A stretch of DNA of 64,000 bases from Chionoecetes opilio (taxonomy: Eukaryota; Arthropoda; Malacostraca; Decapoda; Majidae): positions 22,501 to 86,500 of the forward strand of contig JACEEZ010003535.1 of assembly GCA_016584305.1 (NCBI GenBank). The letters are read 5' to 3'. The translations under genes and the position numbers were made by a program. The notes beneath the pieces were generated by a model. The model was not told the DNA's origin, made no database searches, and saw nothing but the letters and a program-made list of their open reading frames with translations. Within the stretch, counting starts at the first letter, position 1. Each line of letters opens with the position of its first letter. Shown piece by piece: positions 11,463-22,290 of the stretch.

Positions 11463-12927
11463 GGAGTAAAATTATACTTATTTAAGCTCCGCCCCTGCTT
11501 GCCATCACAAAATACGATTGTAGCGCTGCCAAAGCTCTTTCTTGATGTTGCCGAGAGTAAAAGTGTCGTACACTTCATTACCTCTTGCAGAGGCTCAAGG
11601 AATATCGTTAAGGTTGACATTATTGAAGGCACAGCAAAGAGTAGTAGCGTGATTGTCTGTATTACACATCGATATCTAATTGTTTTGAGCTCTTAGAATG
11701 GCCTAGCATTGTTTTCTAACTCTATAGATGGACTTGATATTAAACTGAAATGTTTAGGGCGCTATGAAACTGTTATTTGAATATCTATTTGCTACACAGC
11801 CATTTCACGATGTGCGTCGAGGATGTTTAATGCTTTCATGGACCTGTACGTATGTAGGCTACGTGTACCTACATCTACGTTTCACGAATTATTCTTTGCC
11901 TAAACCTAGATGAATGCTGGTTGTGATTCATCCTCCAGTGCATCTCCCCCGTTTAACATCCATGGGCGGGTGTGTGGTGGGCGGGTGTGTGATGGACGTG
12001 TGGTGGGTGGGTGTGTGGTGGGCGGATGTATGATGGGCGTGTGGTGGGTGGGTGTGTGGTGGGCGGATGGGTGATGGGCGTGTGGTGGGTGGGTGTGTGG
12101 TGGGCGGATGTGTGATGGGCGTGTGGTGGGTGGGTGTGTGGTGGGCGGATGGGTGATGGGCGTGTGGTGGGTGGGTGTGTGGTGGGCGGATGGGTGATGG
12201 GCGTGTGGTGGGTGGGTGTGTGATGGGTGTGTGGTGGGCGGGTGGTGGTGGGCGGGTGGGTGCCTGGGTGGTGGTGGGTGTGTGGTGGCCCGAGGGTAGA
12301 GACCTCCTTACCGTGTTGGCGCTGAATCAGACTGATGAAATGTTCGTATTCGTGCCCTGCGATAGGTTCTCTAAAAGGCTTTCTTTTTGTGTGATATAAC
12401 ATATATACCAAATTTATACATTTCTATTGCAAATGTAATATCACTCATGAATATATTTAAGTATTTGACTATACTATAGCAATAATACACCAGTTTTGGT
12501 GCTAAGCCAGCAAGCATCAACGAAGATTCGGACACATTGAAAAATTCGAGGGATTGGGAAATTTGTTCCCAGACGTCGCTGGAGAATTTTAATATTTGTG
12601 ACTTCTTACCTGTTAAGAGTCACCTACTCTACTCCTTACTACTCCTTACCTACTCTTAATTAAATACAGTATCCTTTGCATGTCGTGCGCATGTAATGAA
12701 TGTTGAATTGGATGAGAATTAAAGGAAAAGAGAAACATTTACGGGAGGAGTTTTGATAAGATTTTCTCATGCGCGCGATCTGATTGGCCAGGCTCTTGAA
12801 ACCACCACCCACACCCACGACTGTATAATTTTACAGGAAAAGAGTAAAATAAGTGTATCTGCTCAGTTTTCTATGCACGCAAAAGAGTAAAAAATAAGTG
12901 GGCGGAGCTTAAATAAGTAAAATTTTA
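11463..12927. mobile_element. 1.46-kb TIR element inserted between RNase H and integrase
   Basis: Left end GGAGTAAAATTATACTTATT and right end (other strand) TAAAATTTTACTTATT share the continuation TAAGCTCCGCCC. A CTTCC repeat lies at both borders (11458-11462, 12928-12932), and removing the insert restores a continuous pol frame across the junction. No transposase is visible. The interior contains a G/T-rich minisatellite (11964-12290) and pyrimidine-rich ACTCCTTACT repeats near 12625-12655. The exact TSD length is uncertain (4-5 bp), so I leave the superfamily unnamed. Confidence 0.75.
11964..12290 (+). repeat. GT/GGGTGG minisatellite
   Basis: Repeated GGGTGGGTGTGTGGTGGGCG modules of about 60 bp, differing by GATGGGTGATGGGCG variants. 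The minus-strand Pro/His/Thr frame through it is repeat-driven. Confidence 0.93.
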
Positions 12928-12928
12928 C

Positions 12929-13843
12929 TTCCAAGGGCATGGACAAAATACGCCTTAATTCTTCAATACTGCATATTGAGGTCATTACCTCTGTCTCTGG
13001 GCTTATGTTCCTTGAGAGTGCGTCTGCGGCTACGTTTTTCTTTCCTGGTATGTATTCAAAACTGACTTCATAATTCTGTAACGTCGTGAACCATCTGGCG
13101 AGTCTGCCTCTAAGGTTTTTGTGCTTGAACAGGTTCTGTATTGCTGTGTGGTCAGTCCACACTCTTATTTTGTAACCTAATAACATGTCTCTGAATTTTT
13201 CTAGACAGTATATTACTGCTAAAGTCTCGCGTTCTGTGATGCTGTAATTCTTTTCTGCGGTTGTACATAGTCTAGATGCATAAGCTATCGGTTGGACCGT
13301 TCCCTTTCTTTTCTGCATTAATATTCCTCCTAGCCCTATATCTGAGGCGTCGGTGCATAAGATAAATTCCTTAGTGTAATCTGGGAAGATTAGCACTGGT
13401 GAACTGGTGAGTTTCAACTTTAGCGTTTCAAATGCCTGCTCTTGAGCTTGTCCCCAAGTAAAAGTCTGATTCTTTTTCAGTAGAGAACTTAGTGACTGTG
13501 CCATATCGGCATATCCCTTTATAAAGATTCTATAATAACCTGTTAGACCTAGGAAACTCCTTACTTTCTCAACTGTGGTTGGCTCTGGGAAATTTCTCAC
13601 GGCATCTATTTTGGACTGTACTGTTCTTAATCCATTTTTATCTATTTGATGACCGAGGTAAATAACTTTGCCTTGTAGGAAGGTACATTTCTCCATTTCC
13701 ACTTTCAATCCGGCTGATGCTAGCCTAGAGAATACCAAATCTAGTTTCTTAAAGTGTTCCTCTGCTGTCTGTGATACTATGAGTGTGTCATCTAGGAATA
13801 CACTGGCTGTGTTCCCTATTAGCCCTTGCAAAACTGTGTTCAA
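12929..13843 (-). pseudogene. Ty3/gypsy pol: C-terminal RT and RNase H
   Basis: From 13843 downward the frame contains the RT active-site box as FLDD (codons 13787-13798; the family usually has Y(V/L)DD), then the thumb-region motifs LGHQIDKNGL and FLGLTGYYR. RNase H follows with LCTDASDIGLGGIL, a TERETLAVIY Glu, a VWTDH Asp and NVAADALSR. The RT fingers, protease and gag are missing: the frame starts abruptly at 13843, where the flanking repeat 13846-14042 begins, indicating a deletion of the 5' half. The frame runs on into the 11463-12927 insertion; residues after about 12929 are not pol. Confidence 0.92.
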
Positions 13844-13845
13844 AG

Positions 13846-14042
13846 CTCTAACTCGCTGACTGTACTTTCCTTATCTGAAACGAAACTCATGTTTTGAGTT
13901 TGGTTATGATTTACGAGTTTTCTGGTTTCATTTAGTTGATGTAAGCATTATATTTTTTTTCTCTCTCTCTCTCGCCTATCCATATACCTTCTAGGCTTAT
14001 TCTAAGTTAATCTAGGCTTAATCCAGGCTAGGCCTATTACAT
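13846..14042 (-). repeat. Second copy of flanking direct repeat, possible 5' LTR remnant
   Basis: Same orientation and about 95% similar by eye to 4990-5206, with a shorter (CT)n tract. It abuts the truncated RT frame on one side and a Harbinger-like fragment on the other. Confidence 0.45.
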
Positions 14043-14826
14043 AGATGTTGCCATGGTAATGGAGAAGGAAGGGGGGCTAGAGACGAAGGTGGGAGAAACA
14101 GGGTTGTGTTGGTAATGGGGAAGGGGGGGGAGACAAGTGGAGGGTTGTAATAAAGAAGGGGGTGATGGTGTTGGTGGGGAAACGGGGGGGATTGGGGATG
14201 GAGAAGGCGTTGTTGGGGGTGTGAGTGGTTAAAACGGGGGTGGATCCGCCACCCACCCCCTACTCCCTACTCCCATCACCACGTGGTCATGGGAGTAGGG
14301 GGAAGAGAGTAGGGGGTAGGTGGCATCACCACGTGGTCATGGGGTAGAGAGTAGGGGGAGGGTGGTGTCACCATGTGGTGAGGAAGTAAGGGGGTAAGGA
14401 GTCGGGGGAGGGTGGTGTCAGCACGTGGTGAAGGACTAGGGGGTAGGGAGTCAGGGGAGGGTGGAGGTGAATGAGAAAGGGGGGGAAGGCGGAAGAGGGT
14501 GCAAAAAAGGGGGGGAAGGTAGGAATGAAGTCGCGCGAACGGTTTCTTATCGTCACGATAGAAATACGACGATCACGATAGTGTCACGAAGCTGCTACAT
14601 AGATAACGATAGCGTCACGATAGACTTAAGATAGCGCTGCGTTGGGTACAAAAATCGGGGAGCTTCCCGATTTTTTAGTACACGCACTAACTTTTCGTGG
14701 CCTCGGCAGAGAGCGTCACGAGCGTCACGATCGGCCACAATGGACCCATAACCAGGACCATGACGGCGCTGCGCATTGCATTGTTGGCGCGTTCGTGGTT
14801 CGATTATGGAATGTGTGAAGGGGGCT
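14043..14826 (+). mobile_element. Harbinger-like MITE fragment (right end)
   Basis: Matches the complete copy at 54804-55846 from its GATGTTGCCATGGTAATGGA motif, through the G-rich core with repeated CACGTGGT motifs, to the terminal CGATTATGGAATGTGTGA and GGGGCT end. It is followed by TTA (14827-14829), fitting the 3-bp target. The left end is lost. Confidence 0.8.
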
Positions 14827-14829
14827 TTA

Positions 14830-15055
14830 CCCGAAACTGGCAGGACGCCCTGGATAGGATGACGGCCAGGACACTCGTGGTGGCCCTGAACATAGCGGGT
14901 GCCTTCGACAGGGTGTGGCACGGAGGCCTTCTCGAAAAACTCCGAGCCAAAGGCATCCAGGGTGACCTCCTGCTGCTCCTGGGGAACTACCTTTAGGGAA
15001 GAACCCTTCAGGTCGTCGTCAACGGGCAGGCCTCTGAGTCCCTGCCAGTGGAAGC
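14830..15055 (+). pseudogene. LINE reverse transcriptase, first part (split by insertion)
   Basis: In-frame RT sequence includes NWQDALDR, VVALNIAGAFDRVWHGGLL (RT motif with catalytic Asp) and LRAKGI, with one in-frame stop near 14994. It continues in sense across the 15058-16665 insertion into the second part at 16668-17674; the junction codons match on both sides. The 5' end starts inside the RT domain next to a Harbinger-like fragment, so endonuclease and ORF1 are missing. This is a non-LTR element of the CR1/Jockey-like group by motif style. Confidence 0.85.
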
Positions 15056-15057
15056 AT

Positions 15058-16665
15058 CCCAGCTAACCATCACCGGCGGGCCGACGTAGGCCGTAGAGCG
15101 GCGAACGGCGGCCGCCGACGGCAAATTTACCTCCGTCAGCCCTCCGAAGGCCCGCTGGTGTATTTTCAGACGGGATAATTTACTATGTTGAAAATTAATG
15201 TACAGAATCTCAAGAATTGAATATTTCTATGTGTAAACATTTTGAAACAACAGTTATATGATTATCTTGATGTAGTATTACATCAGTAGTGACAAGCAGC
15301 GGCAACTTGACGTCAATCCTCCGGAGGCGCGCTGGGCGCTGGTACGTATTTGTAAGTGGGAAATATTCATTTCATATTATATATATTAACTTAGTAATAT
15401 ACATAGTATCTCAATATCGGTACCATCACTATTATTAGGCCTGTTCAAGCTATTAAAAATTGTTATAAAAGTTTTTATAATAGTTTATAGAAATTATCAT
15501 ATATCAGTTTATTTCAAATATTTCCAGCTTAATCAGGAACACCCAGAGATACATAGAAATAAAGATGAGATACGTACATAGGAAGGAGTTAACATGGAAA
15601 AAGGTTATCAGTTTGTCTATGTGTGTAGTATATGTAGTATATGTGTGTGTATGTATGTATCATATAAAAATAACACTTGATTAACCGCGGCGAAGATTAT
15701 TACGGGATAACACAAGGTCATATTTCCCCTTATTTCAATAACTTCCAACATATTATCAACACATATCAATACTCAACGGTACACCTAATATGGAATATGT
15801 AGATGATGGAGTTAACATATGAATAATATCATGATTTAGAATAGAATATTATTTGAAATCATATTTCCCAGCTATCAATGCACTAAACTGCCAGACGTAC
15901 GATAGCCATTACAAAGGGTTAAAAACCCACAAAAGGCCTAAATTGTCACCCTTAACCAGTCGATAACATAATGAGAACTTAGTTATAACATGTTTTCGCT
16001 CCTTCATTATATCGAAATAGACTGAATAATATAAATAATTGCAGTACGACACGTTTTTTTAGGAATTCCTTGACGGCGCCTGGCGCTGTGTCTGAGTGAA
16101 AATAATCAGTTAGTTGGGAAACGCACGAGTGGGTAGATGTTGTTATGTTGTTCGTCGCAACCTATATCCTTCTACATGGCTGTTCACGCCGTTCAGTGTT
16201 CCACGTACACCAGCATGTAAACTCAATAACGAAAATGTTTTTGTATTTATGAAATAAACAATGTCCGTAGCAATTATGATCCTGGCAATCTCCTTTTCAT
16301 CGTATTACTGGATAACGACACAGGAATATTTCTGGTTAAATTTTCTAAGCATATGGCATTATATAGTAATGTTTTTATAAGTGTTGAACAGCCCATTAGT
16401 CTATTAATCGGCTAATGGGTTGTGCAACACCCCTTAAAACATTACTATATCTGCAATATACTTAGAAAGTATAACCGTAAATATTCCTCAATCAGTTAAT
16501 ATAACAGCGGCAAATGGTCATATGCCCTACGGCGGGCCGCTGGGAGCGGCCCGCCGGTGAGCCTCTGAGCAAATTCCCAGCGGCCCTACGTCGTACACTT
16601 CCGTCGGGCCGCCGATAAGACATACGGAGGGCCTCCGGAGGCCCTCCGTCTTTGTGTTTGCTGGG
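15058..16665. mobile_element. 1.6-kb TIR element inserted in LINE RT (2-bp AT target)
   Basis: The element begins CCCAGCTAAC and ends, read on the other strand, CCCAGCAAAC. AT dinucleotides flank both sides (15056-15057, 16666-16667) and the interrupted RT frame is restored on removal. Subterminal sequence is very GC-rich with GGCGGGCC and CGGCGGCC motifs in inverted arrangement at both ends, while the interior is AT-rich and noncoding. An imperfect hairpin with TAGTAATGTTTT arms lies at 16361-16449. A 2-bp AT target with such TIRs suggests an ISL2EU/PIF-type nonautonomous element; this is inference. Confidence 0.78.
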
Positions 16666-16667
16666 AT

Positions 16668-17674
16668 CAGTCCCACAGGGCTCTGTGCTGGGGACAGTCC
16701 TGTGGAACATCTACGTGGACGATCTTCTCCGGCAGCTGCCAGCAGTCTCGGCTTATGCTGATGACTGTACTCTCTCCTGCTCCTACCCGGGACATGACAG
16801 TGGGCGTGCTGCTGATGAGATCAATCAGCAGCTGAGTAGTATACAGGAGTGGGGTACACGTTGGCAGGTGACCTATGCTCCGGAGAAGACACAGGCAATG
16901 GTGGTTTCTCGGTCCCCTGCTGCCGGGCCAGCAGTGGAAGGGAGGCTGCGGTTTGGTGGCGTTCCTCTCCCACTCCAGGAAGCCGTCAAGGTTCTGGGAG
17001 TAGAGGTGGACCGAGAGCTAAGGTTTGACGGCCACATCAAACACATTGCAAGAAAGGCCTCCCACAGAGTCTTCGCCCTGCGAAGGGTAGCCAGCTTCCT
17101 CGACAGGGGAGGGAAGCTCTTGCTCTACAAGGCCCAGATACGGCCTTACTTAGAGTACGCCGCCCTCTCCTGGATGTCGTGTGCAGCCTCGCACACTAGG
17201 AGGCTGGATAGCATCCAGGGTCGAGCCCTGCGATTGGTGGATGCTGCAGACCTCCCAGCCCAAGCCAAGCCGGTGAGTCCCCTCGACTCACTGGAACACT
17301 GCAGGGACGTCGCGGCGCTTGTGGTATTCCACAAGGCACAGGTGCAGGGAGTGCCACACCTGACTGGGTTACAACAGCCTCCGAGAGTCGCCACGCGAAG
17401 CACGAGAACGGTGCTTACCAGTGGTGACGCAGTGGAGGTGCCGCGTTCCCGTGCCAGCCAGCACCAACGTACCTTTGTGGGCCACGTCTCCAGGATGTTG
17501 AACATTTTCACGGCCGCCGTCCCTCACATCCAGGAGATGAACACACAACGTGTAAAGTTGGCGGCCAATCGGTGGAGACTCAAAGGCCACCCCGCTGACG
17601 CTAGGGATACCGTGACACTTAGTGACAGAAATAGTGCCTCAACAAACACTTTAGTGATGCATATATTTATATAA
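16668..17674 (+). pseudogene. LINE reverse transcriptase, second part, long open frame
   Basis: The open frame covers SVPQGSVLG (RT motif), the active site SAYADD, TYAPEKTQ, the conserved KVLGVEVDREL region, a LLYKAQIRPYLEYAA segment and the C-terminal domain to a stop at 17674, about 335 residues with no internal stop. It belongs to the same gene as 14830-15055, separated only by the TIR element. No RNase H domain follows. An AT-rich 3' UTR and an A-rich tail (17789-17816) come next, in keeping with target-primed integration. Confidence 0.9.
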
Positions 17675-17943
<269 letters not shown>

Positions 17944-18442
17944 ATTCGCTAGTGACATTCCTTCTCGATAGTTTGCAATTTTGGTAATTAAGCTGCAAAA
18001 ATATAGACCCATTTGTCAGAATCAGGGCATGTAGTTCGTTACGGTACGGTACGAAATTACGGTACGGTACGGTAATTTAAGGGCTAAAAGTACGGTTCGA
18101 TATTACAGTTCGATATATTTCTTCAAGTTCGGTACGGTACGAAAGTTCGATTTTTATTCCGTACTTATATCGAACCATTTTCGTACCCAGCAGTATGAAT
18201 GGTAGGCTACCATCCATACTGTATCTATCTTCATGTATAGGTATCTATCTGTAAAAATAATTTGACTTCACCCCAGCTCAGGGACCAGGGACAAGGACTC
18301 AATGAGCGGGAGTTGACCCCATTAACACCACCGTGTGACCTCATTACCAGGGAGGGATTTTCCATTCAGCACCTGGGGTCCAGGACTCCTGGGGATAATG
18401 ATTAATAGTCCAACAGGCCATGTGTCTAGTTCCTATCTACCT

Positions 18443-18596
<154 letters not shown>

Positions 18597-19001
18597 CACC
18601 TCACTTCAACCTCGTTCATGGTCACTGGTGATGGAAGAGTGAGTGAGTGAGGGCGTGAGTAGGTGAGGGCGTGGGTGGGTGGGTGAGTGAAGGTGTGGGT
18701 GGATTCGTGTATAAGTGAGTGAGTGAGGGTACGAGGAGTGAGTGAGGGAGTGAGTGGGCTGGAGGGGTGTTGAAGAAATGAGTGAGGGCGTGGATGGGTT
18801 AGTGAGTAAGAGAGTGAGGGCGTGGGTGGATGGGCGGGTAGGTGAATGATTGAGTGAGGGCGTGGCGTGGGTAGATGGGCCGATAGGGGAATGAGAGTGA
18901 GCGAGATTTGACCCCATTGATTAACACCACCGTGTGGCTTCATTAGCTGCCATCAGGCTTTGGCGATGCAATACATAAAATAAATGGACCCTAATTTAGG
19001 C

Positions 19002-19032
<31 letters not shown>

Positions 19033-19189
19033 ATGATTTGTAAGTCTCGGGTATAGGAGGTAACTATGAATGTATGTAGTATATAGAGATAATGGTAGAA
19101 GTACTATGTGTTGTATGTATGTACCTGTAAAAGTATGTGTATATCAATCACAATGGAGAATGATTATCATTTTGTCAATTATTGATTTT

Positions 19190-20110
19190 GTTTATGAAAG
19201 TAAAAGTTTTTGGGTACGAAAAATTTGGTAGGGTTTACAAATTTTTAAAAGGGTTGTAAAAGTTGAAATTTCTATTTTTGGAGGAAATTGAACCGTCATA
19301 AAAATTTCCCCCCGGATAAAGGGGGTACCAAAAGGGGTTTTTAAAAAGGTTTTCTGAAAAAAATTTTTCCCCCCCAAAAAAAGGGAAAGGCTCTGGGGGA
19401 GTTCCCTTCCCCAAGGGCCAAAACCGGGAGGGTTTTTTTCCATTCAACCTGGGGTCCGGACCCCCTTGGGAAATGAAAAAGCCCAACAGGTGTTCTATTC
19501 TTTTTTTTGACCCCCCCCTTTTTTTAAATTAAAAAAAATTAAATTTTTAATTTTTAAGAAAAAATTTTAAAATTTTTATATTTTTAAATTTTTTTTTTAA
19601 AAAATATTTTTAAATTAAATTTTTAAATATTTTAACCCCCCTTTCCCCCCAAAACCCTTGGGAAAAATGGGGGGGGGGAAAAAATTTTTTTTGGGGGGGG
19701 CTTTGGGTGGGGGTTGGGGGTTTTGGGGTTCTTAAATGGGGAGTGGGGGGGCCCAAAAGGGGGGGGAAAATGGGGGGGGGCGGGGGTTTTAAAAAAAAGG
19801 GGGGGCGGGATTTTTGGGAAAAAAGGGGGGGGGGGGGGGAAAGATGAGGGCGTGGCTTTTTGGGGATGGGGAATAGAGGGGGAATTGACCCCAGTTTTTT
19901 AAAATTGGCTTTTAAATTCCCTTTTTTTTTGGGGAATGTACTAAAAAAACCCAAAATTTAGGTAATAAAATTTTTTTAATTTTTTAAGTTTTTGGGGGGG
20001 TTTAAATATTTTTGAAAAAGGGAAAAAAGGAAAATTTTTTTTTTGAATTTAAATAGTTAATCAAACCCCCAAATGTTTTTTTCCAAATTTTTGTCTTATT
20101 TTTTGAAAAA
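19190..20110. other. Homopolymer-distorted block, probably poor base calling
   Basis: Runs of G, A, T and C of six or more dominate. Recognisable pieces match 18340-18960 in order: a GGGAGGG then TTCCATTCA then CCTGGGGTCC stretch, a CCAACAGG motif, and later GAGGGCGTGG and TTGACCCCA. So this block appears to be a second copy of the neighbouring element interior with inflated homopolymers. The open frames across it should not be believed. Confidence 0.6.
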
Positions 20111-20782
20111 TTTTTTTTTAAAAAAATGGAAAAACGGAAACGGAAATTTAAACGCCGTACGGACGATACAAAAATTCAGTCGGAACGGAATTACGGTACT
20201 GTATTTTCTGAGTACGAATTACAAAAATATTACCGGGGCCGTACCGTACTACATGCCCTGGTCAAAAACAACATGCTACAAAAAATTTTTCTCAAAACTA
20301 AGGGCAGAGCACTCAAAAGAAGGGCAGAAACTTCGAGTATATTCCCTATAAAAAGAAAACACGATGTAGGAATATGATGTCAGTATTCTAGGTTCTTCGT
20401 AGAATGAGTTGAAAGTTGGCACTGATAGTTTGAACTCCTTCCAACCCTAAACCAATATTACGACGGGAAACAATGGTATACCACTTAAAAGGAAGAAATT
20501 TAGAGTCAATGTTGTCACGTTTTATCCCCAAGTAATGTTGTCACTTACTGGAACAAACTAGACCGGGAGTCATGATTATGGAAACGAGCAATCCATCGTA
20601 TAAGTCACCTAGACACACTGCACAAAAAACGTCCTTAACATAGATTTTTATTATTCAGTTTTCTGTCCAGTCCATGAAACTTTCGCGATCCTCTGAAAAA
20701 ATCCTAATGGATCCTTTTAATATTTCCACCAAGTGTGAGCTGCAGACACTTCCTTTATTTTTTCCCAATAAAAATTAGTTTT

Positions 20783-20962
20783 TTCACATTTCGGCCTATA
20801 GCGCTTATAGGCAGTGACCTCCAGGGCTCGAATGGTAGGCTCTGGAGGTTCACTTGAAGGCTATGATTGTTGTTGGCCCTCGCCCGTGAAAGCGCAGGCA
20901 ATATTTTTATAGTGGCGCCTGTGATGGCTCATGCTGCCCCCTGTGTCTTCTTATGTTCCCTA
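20783..20962 (-). mobile_element. 5'-truncated tRNA-derived SINE
   Basis: The complement matches the 3' body of the SINE at 21827-22172: shared GGCTCTGGAGGTTCACTTGA, TCCTCGCCCG-type and ATTTTTATAGTG motifs in the same order. The tRNA-like head is absent. Confidence 0.8.
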
Positions 20963-20984
20963 CCACTGTTGTACTGAAGTGAGA

Positions 20985-21160
20985 TTTAAGCGAGGAGCCT
21001 TCTCACTCTCTGAGGGGGTGACGGTAGTGTAGTCACAAATAGGGTGGTAAATGATTGGAATGGACTCAGTCGTCAGGTGGTCAGTGCGGAGTCAATAGGG
21101 AGATTTAAAAGAAGGCTGGATAAATTCATGGATGGGGACACAGTAACGTGTTTAATGCGA
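20985..21160 (+). pseudogene. LINE ORF2 C-terminal tail fragment
   Basis: The frame reads VVNDWNGLSRQVVSAESIGR then FKRRLDKFMDG, the stereotyped C-terminal end of many CR1-like non-LTR ORF2 proteins (VVN.WN.L...V...S...FK..LDK). Only this tail is present; the upstream RT is missing, as expected for a 5'-truncated LINE copy. Family beyond non-LTR retrotransposon is uncertain. Confidence 0.7.
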
Positions 21161-21295
21161 TCATTAGGCTTTGTTGATCAACAAGTCTTTGTTGGTAAAT
21201 ATTCGCCTCCGCGCACGCGCAGTTCGCGTTTTCTATTGTTGGTAAACAAATGTGGACTGCACCGAATACACAGATTGCTGGGAATGCGACACCGG

Positions 21296-21304
21296 GTTCA
21301 ATCC
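21296..21304 (+). promoter_or_regulatory. Isolated B-box-like motif, possible SINE remnant
   Basis: GTTCAATCC fits the RNA polymerase III B box and sits in CGGGTTCAATCCCCGGG, as in a tRNA T-arm. I do not see a matching A box at the right distance, so this is at most a decayed tRNA-derived SINE head. Confidence 0.35.
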
Positions 21305-21731
21305 CCGGGTCGGCCACGATATCCTTAAGGTCGTGAAAGGTCAGTCCTACTCATGGAGGTAGGATGGGAGGAGAGGCCATACTATAATATAGTAGGTTAT
21401 AAAATTATATTATATAGTTATAGCCGCGCGCTTCACCATTGAGTGAGGTCTGATAGTCGGGGCGATACCCCGCCAAGTATTGGCAAAAACCCGCTTGTCA
21501 CACTGCGCTGTGTGGGGTATTTCCATGGAGGTTGGATGGGTATTACGCACATGTATCATTTTATTTTTAACTTTTATTTAAGACATAAATAAGTAATACA
21601 TTAAAAAGTAAAATATACGTATGAAAATGTTAATACTTAAATGACTATATGTATAATCAGTGGCGTACCGAAGGGGGGGGGGGGCATGCAGCCATGCCCC
21701 CCCTCTTACAAAGAATAAATTATAATATATA

Positions 21732-21735
<4 letters not shown>

Positions 21736-21775
<40 letters not shown>

Positions 21776-21800
21776 CTATATATATATACATATATAGATA
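21736..21800 (+). repeat. (TA)n and (GATA)n microsatellite
   Basis: AT repeats followed by GATAGATAGATA units just upstream of the SINE. Confidence 0.9.
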
Positions 21801-21826
21801 GATAGATAGATAGTTAGATAGATTAT

Positions 21827-22168
21827 GGGAGGTGGTAGCGGAGTGGTTAGCGTCTCCGACTGGCGTTCTCGGTGACCCGAGTTCGATCCCCGAAGAAAAC
21901 TAAAATCTTTCTGCACAGTCGAGTGGCCTAAGAACACCCACATGCCCTGCCCATCAACTCTACCTTCGACTGCGAGTGCATCGGAGGTCACAGGGGGGCG
22001 GCATGAGCCTCTTCTAATCACAGGCGTCACTATAAAAATCCTGCCTGCGCCAGCACGGGCGAGGACCAACCCAAACATCAGAGCCCTCAAGTGAACCTCC
22101 AGAGCCTACCATCCGAGCCCTGGGTCACCACTGCCTACAGGCGCTATAGGCACAAATGTATAAAAAAA

Positions 22169-22172
<4 letters not shown>
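21827..22172 (+). mobile_element. tRNA-derived SINE
   Basis: The head contains an A box TAGCGGAGTGG (21836-21846) and a B box GTTCGATCC (21881-21889) at tRNA spacing, so an internal RNA polymerase III promoter is visible. A unique body follows, including the GGCTCTGGAGG-type segment shared with 20783-20962, and it ends in an A-rich tail near 22160. SINEs like this rely on a partner LINE for mobility. Confidence 0.85.
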
Positions 22173-22237
<65 letters not shown>

Positions 22238-22290
22238 TAAAAAAATCTGTTATATATATATATTTATATATGTATATATATATATGTATA
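22173..22290 (+). repeat. (TA)n microsatellite with T-rich flank
   Basis: Interrupted TA repeats directly after the SINE tail, followed by a T-rich stretch to about 22350. Confidence 0.95.

Noticed and set aside
11953..12411. Pro/His/Thr-rich 152-residue protein
   Set aside because: Product of a G/T minisatellite read on the other strand, inside a transposon.
21827..21900. Functional tRNA gene
   Set aside because: A and B boxes are present but no complete cloverleaf with paired acceptor stem; the long 3' body and A-tail indicate a SINE.
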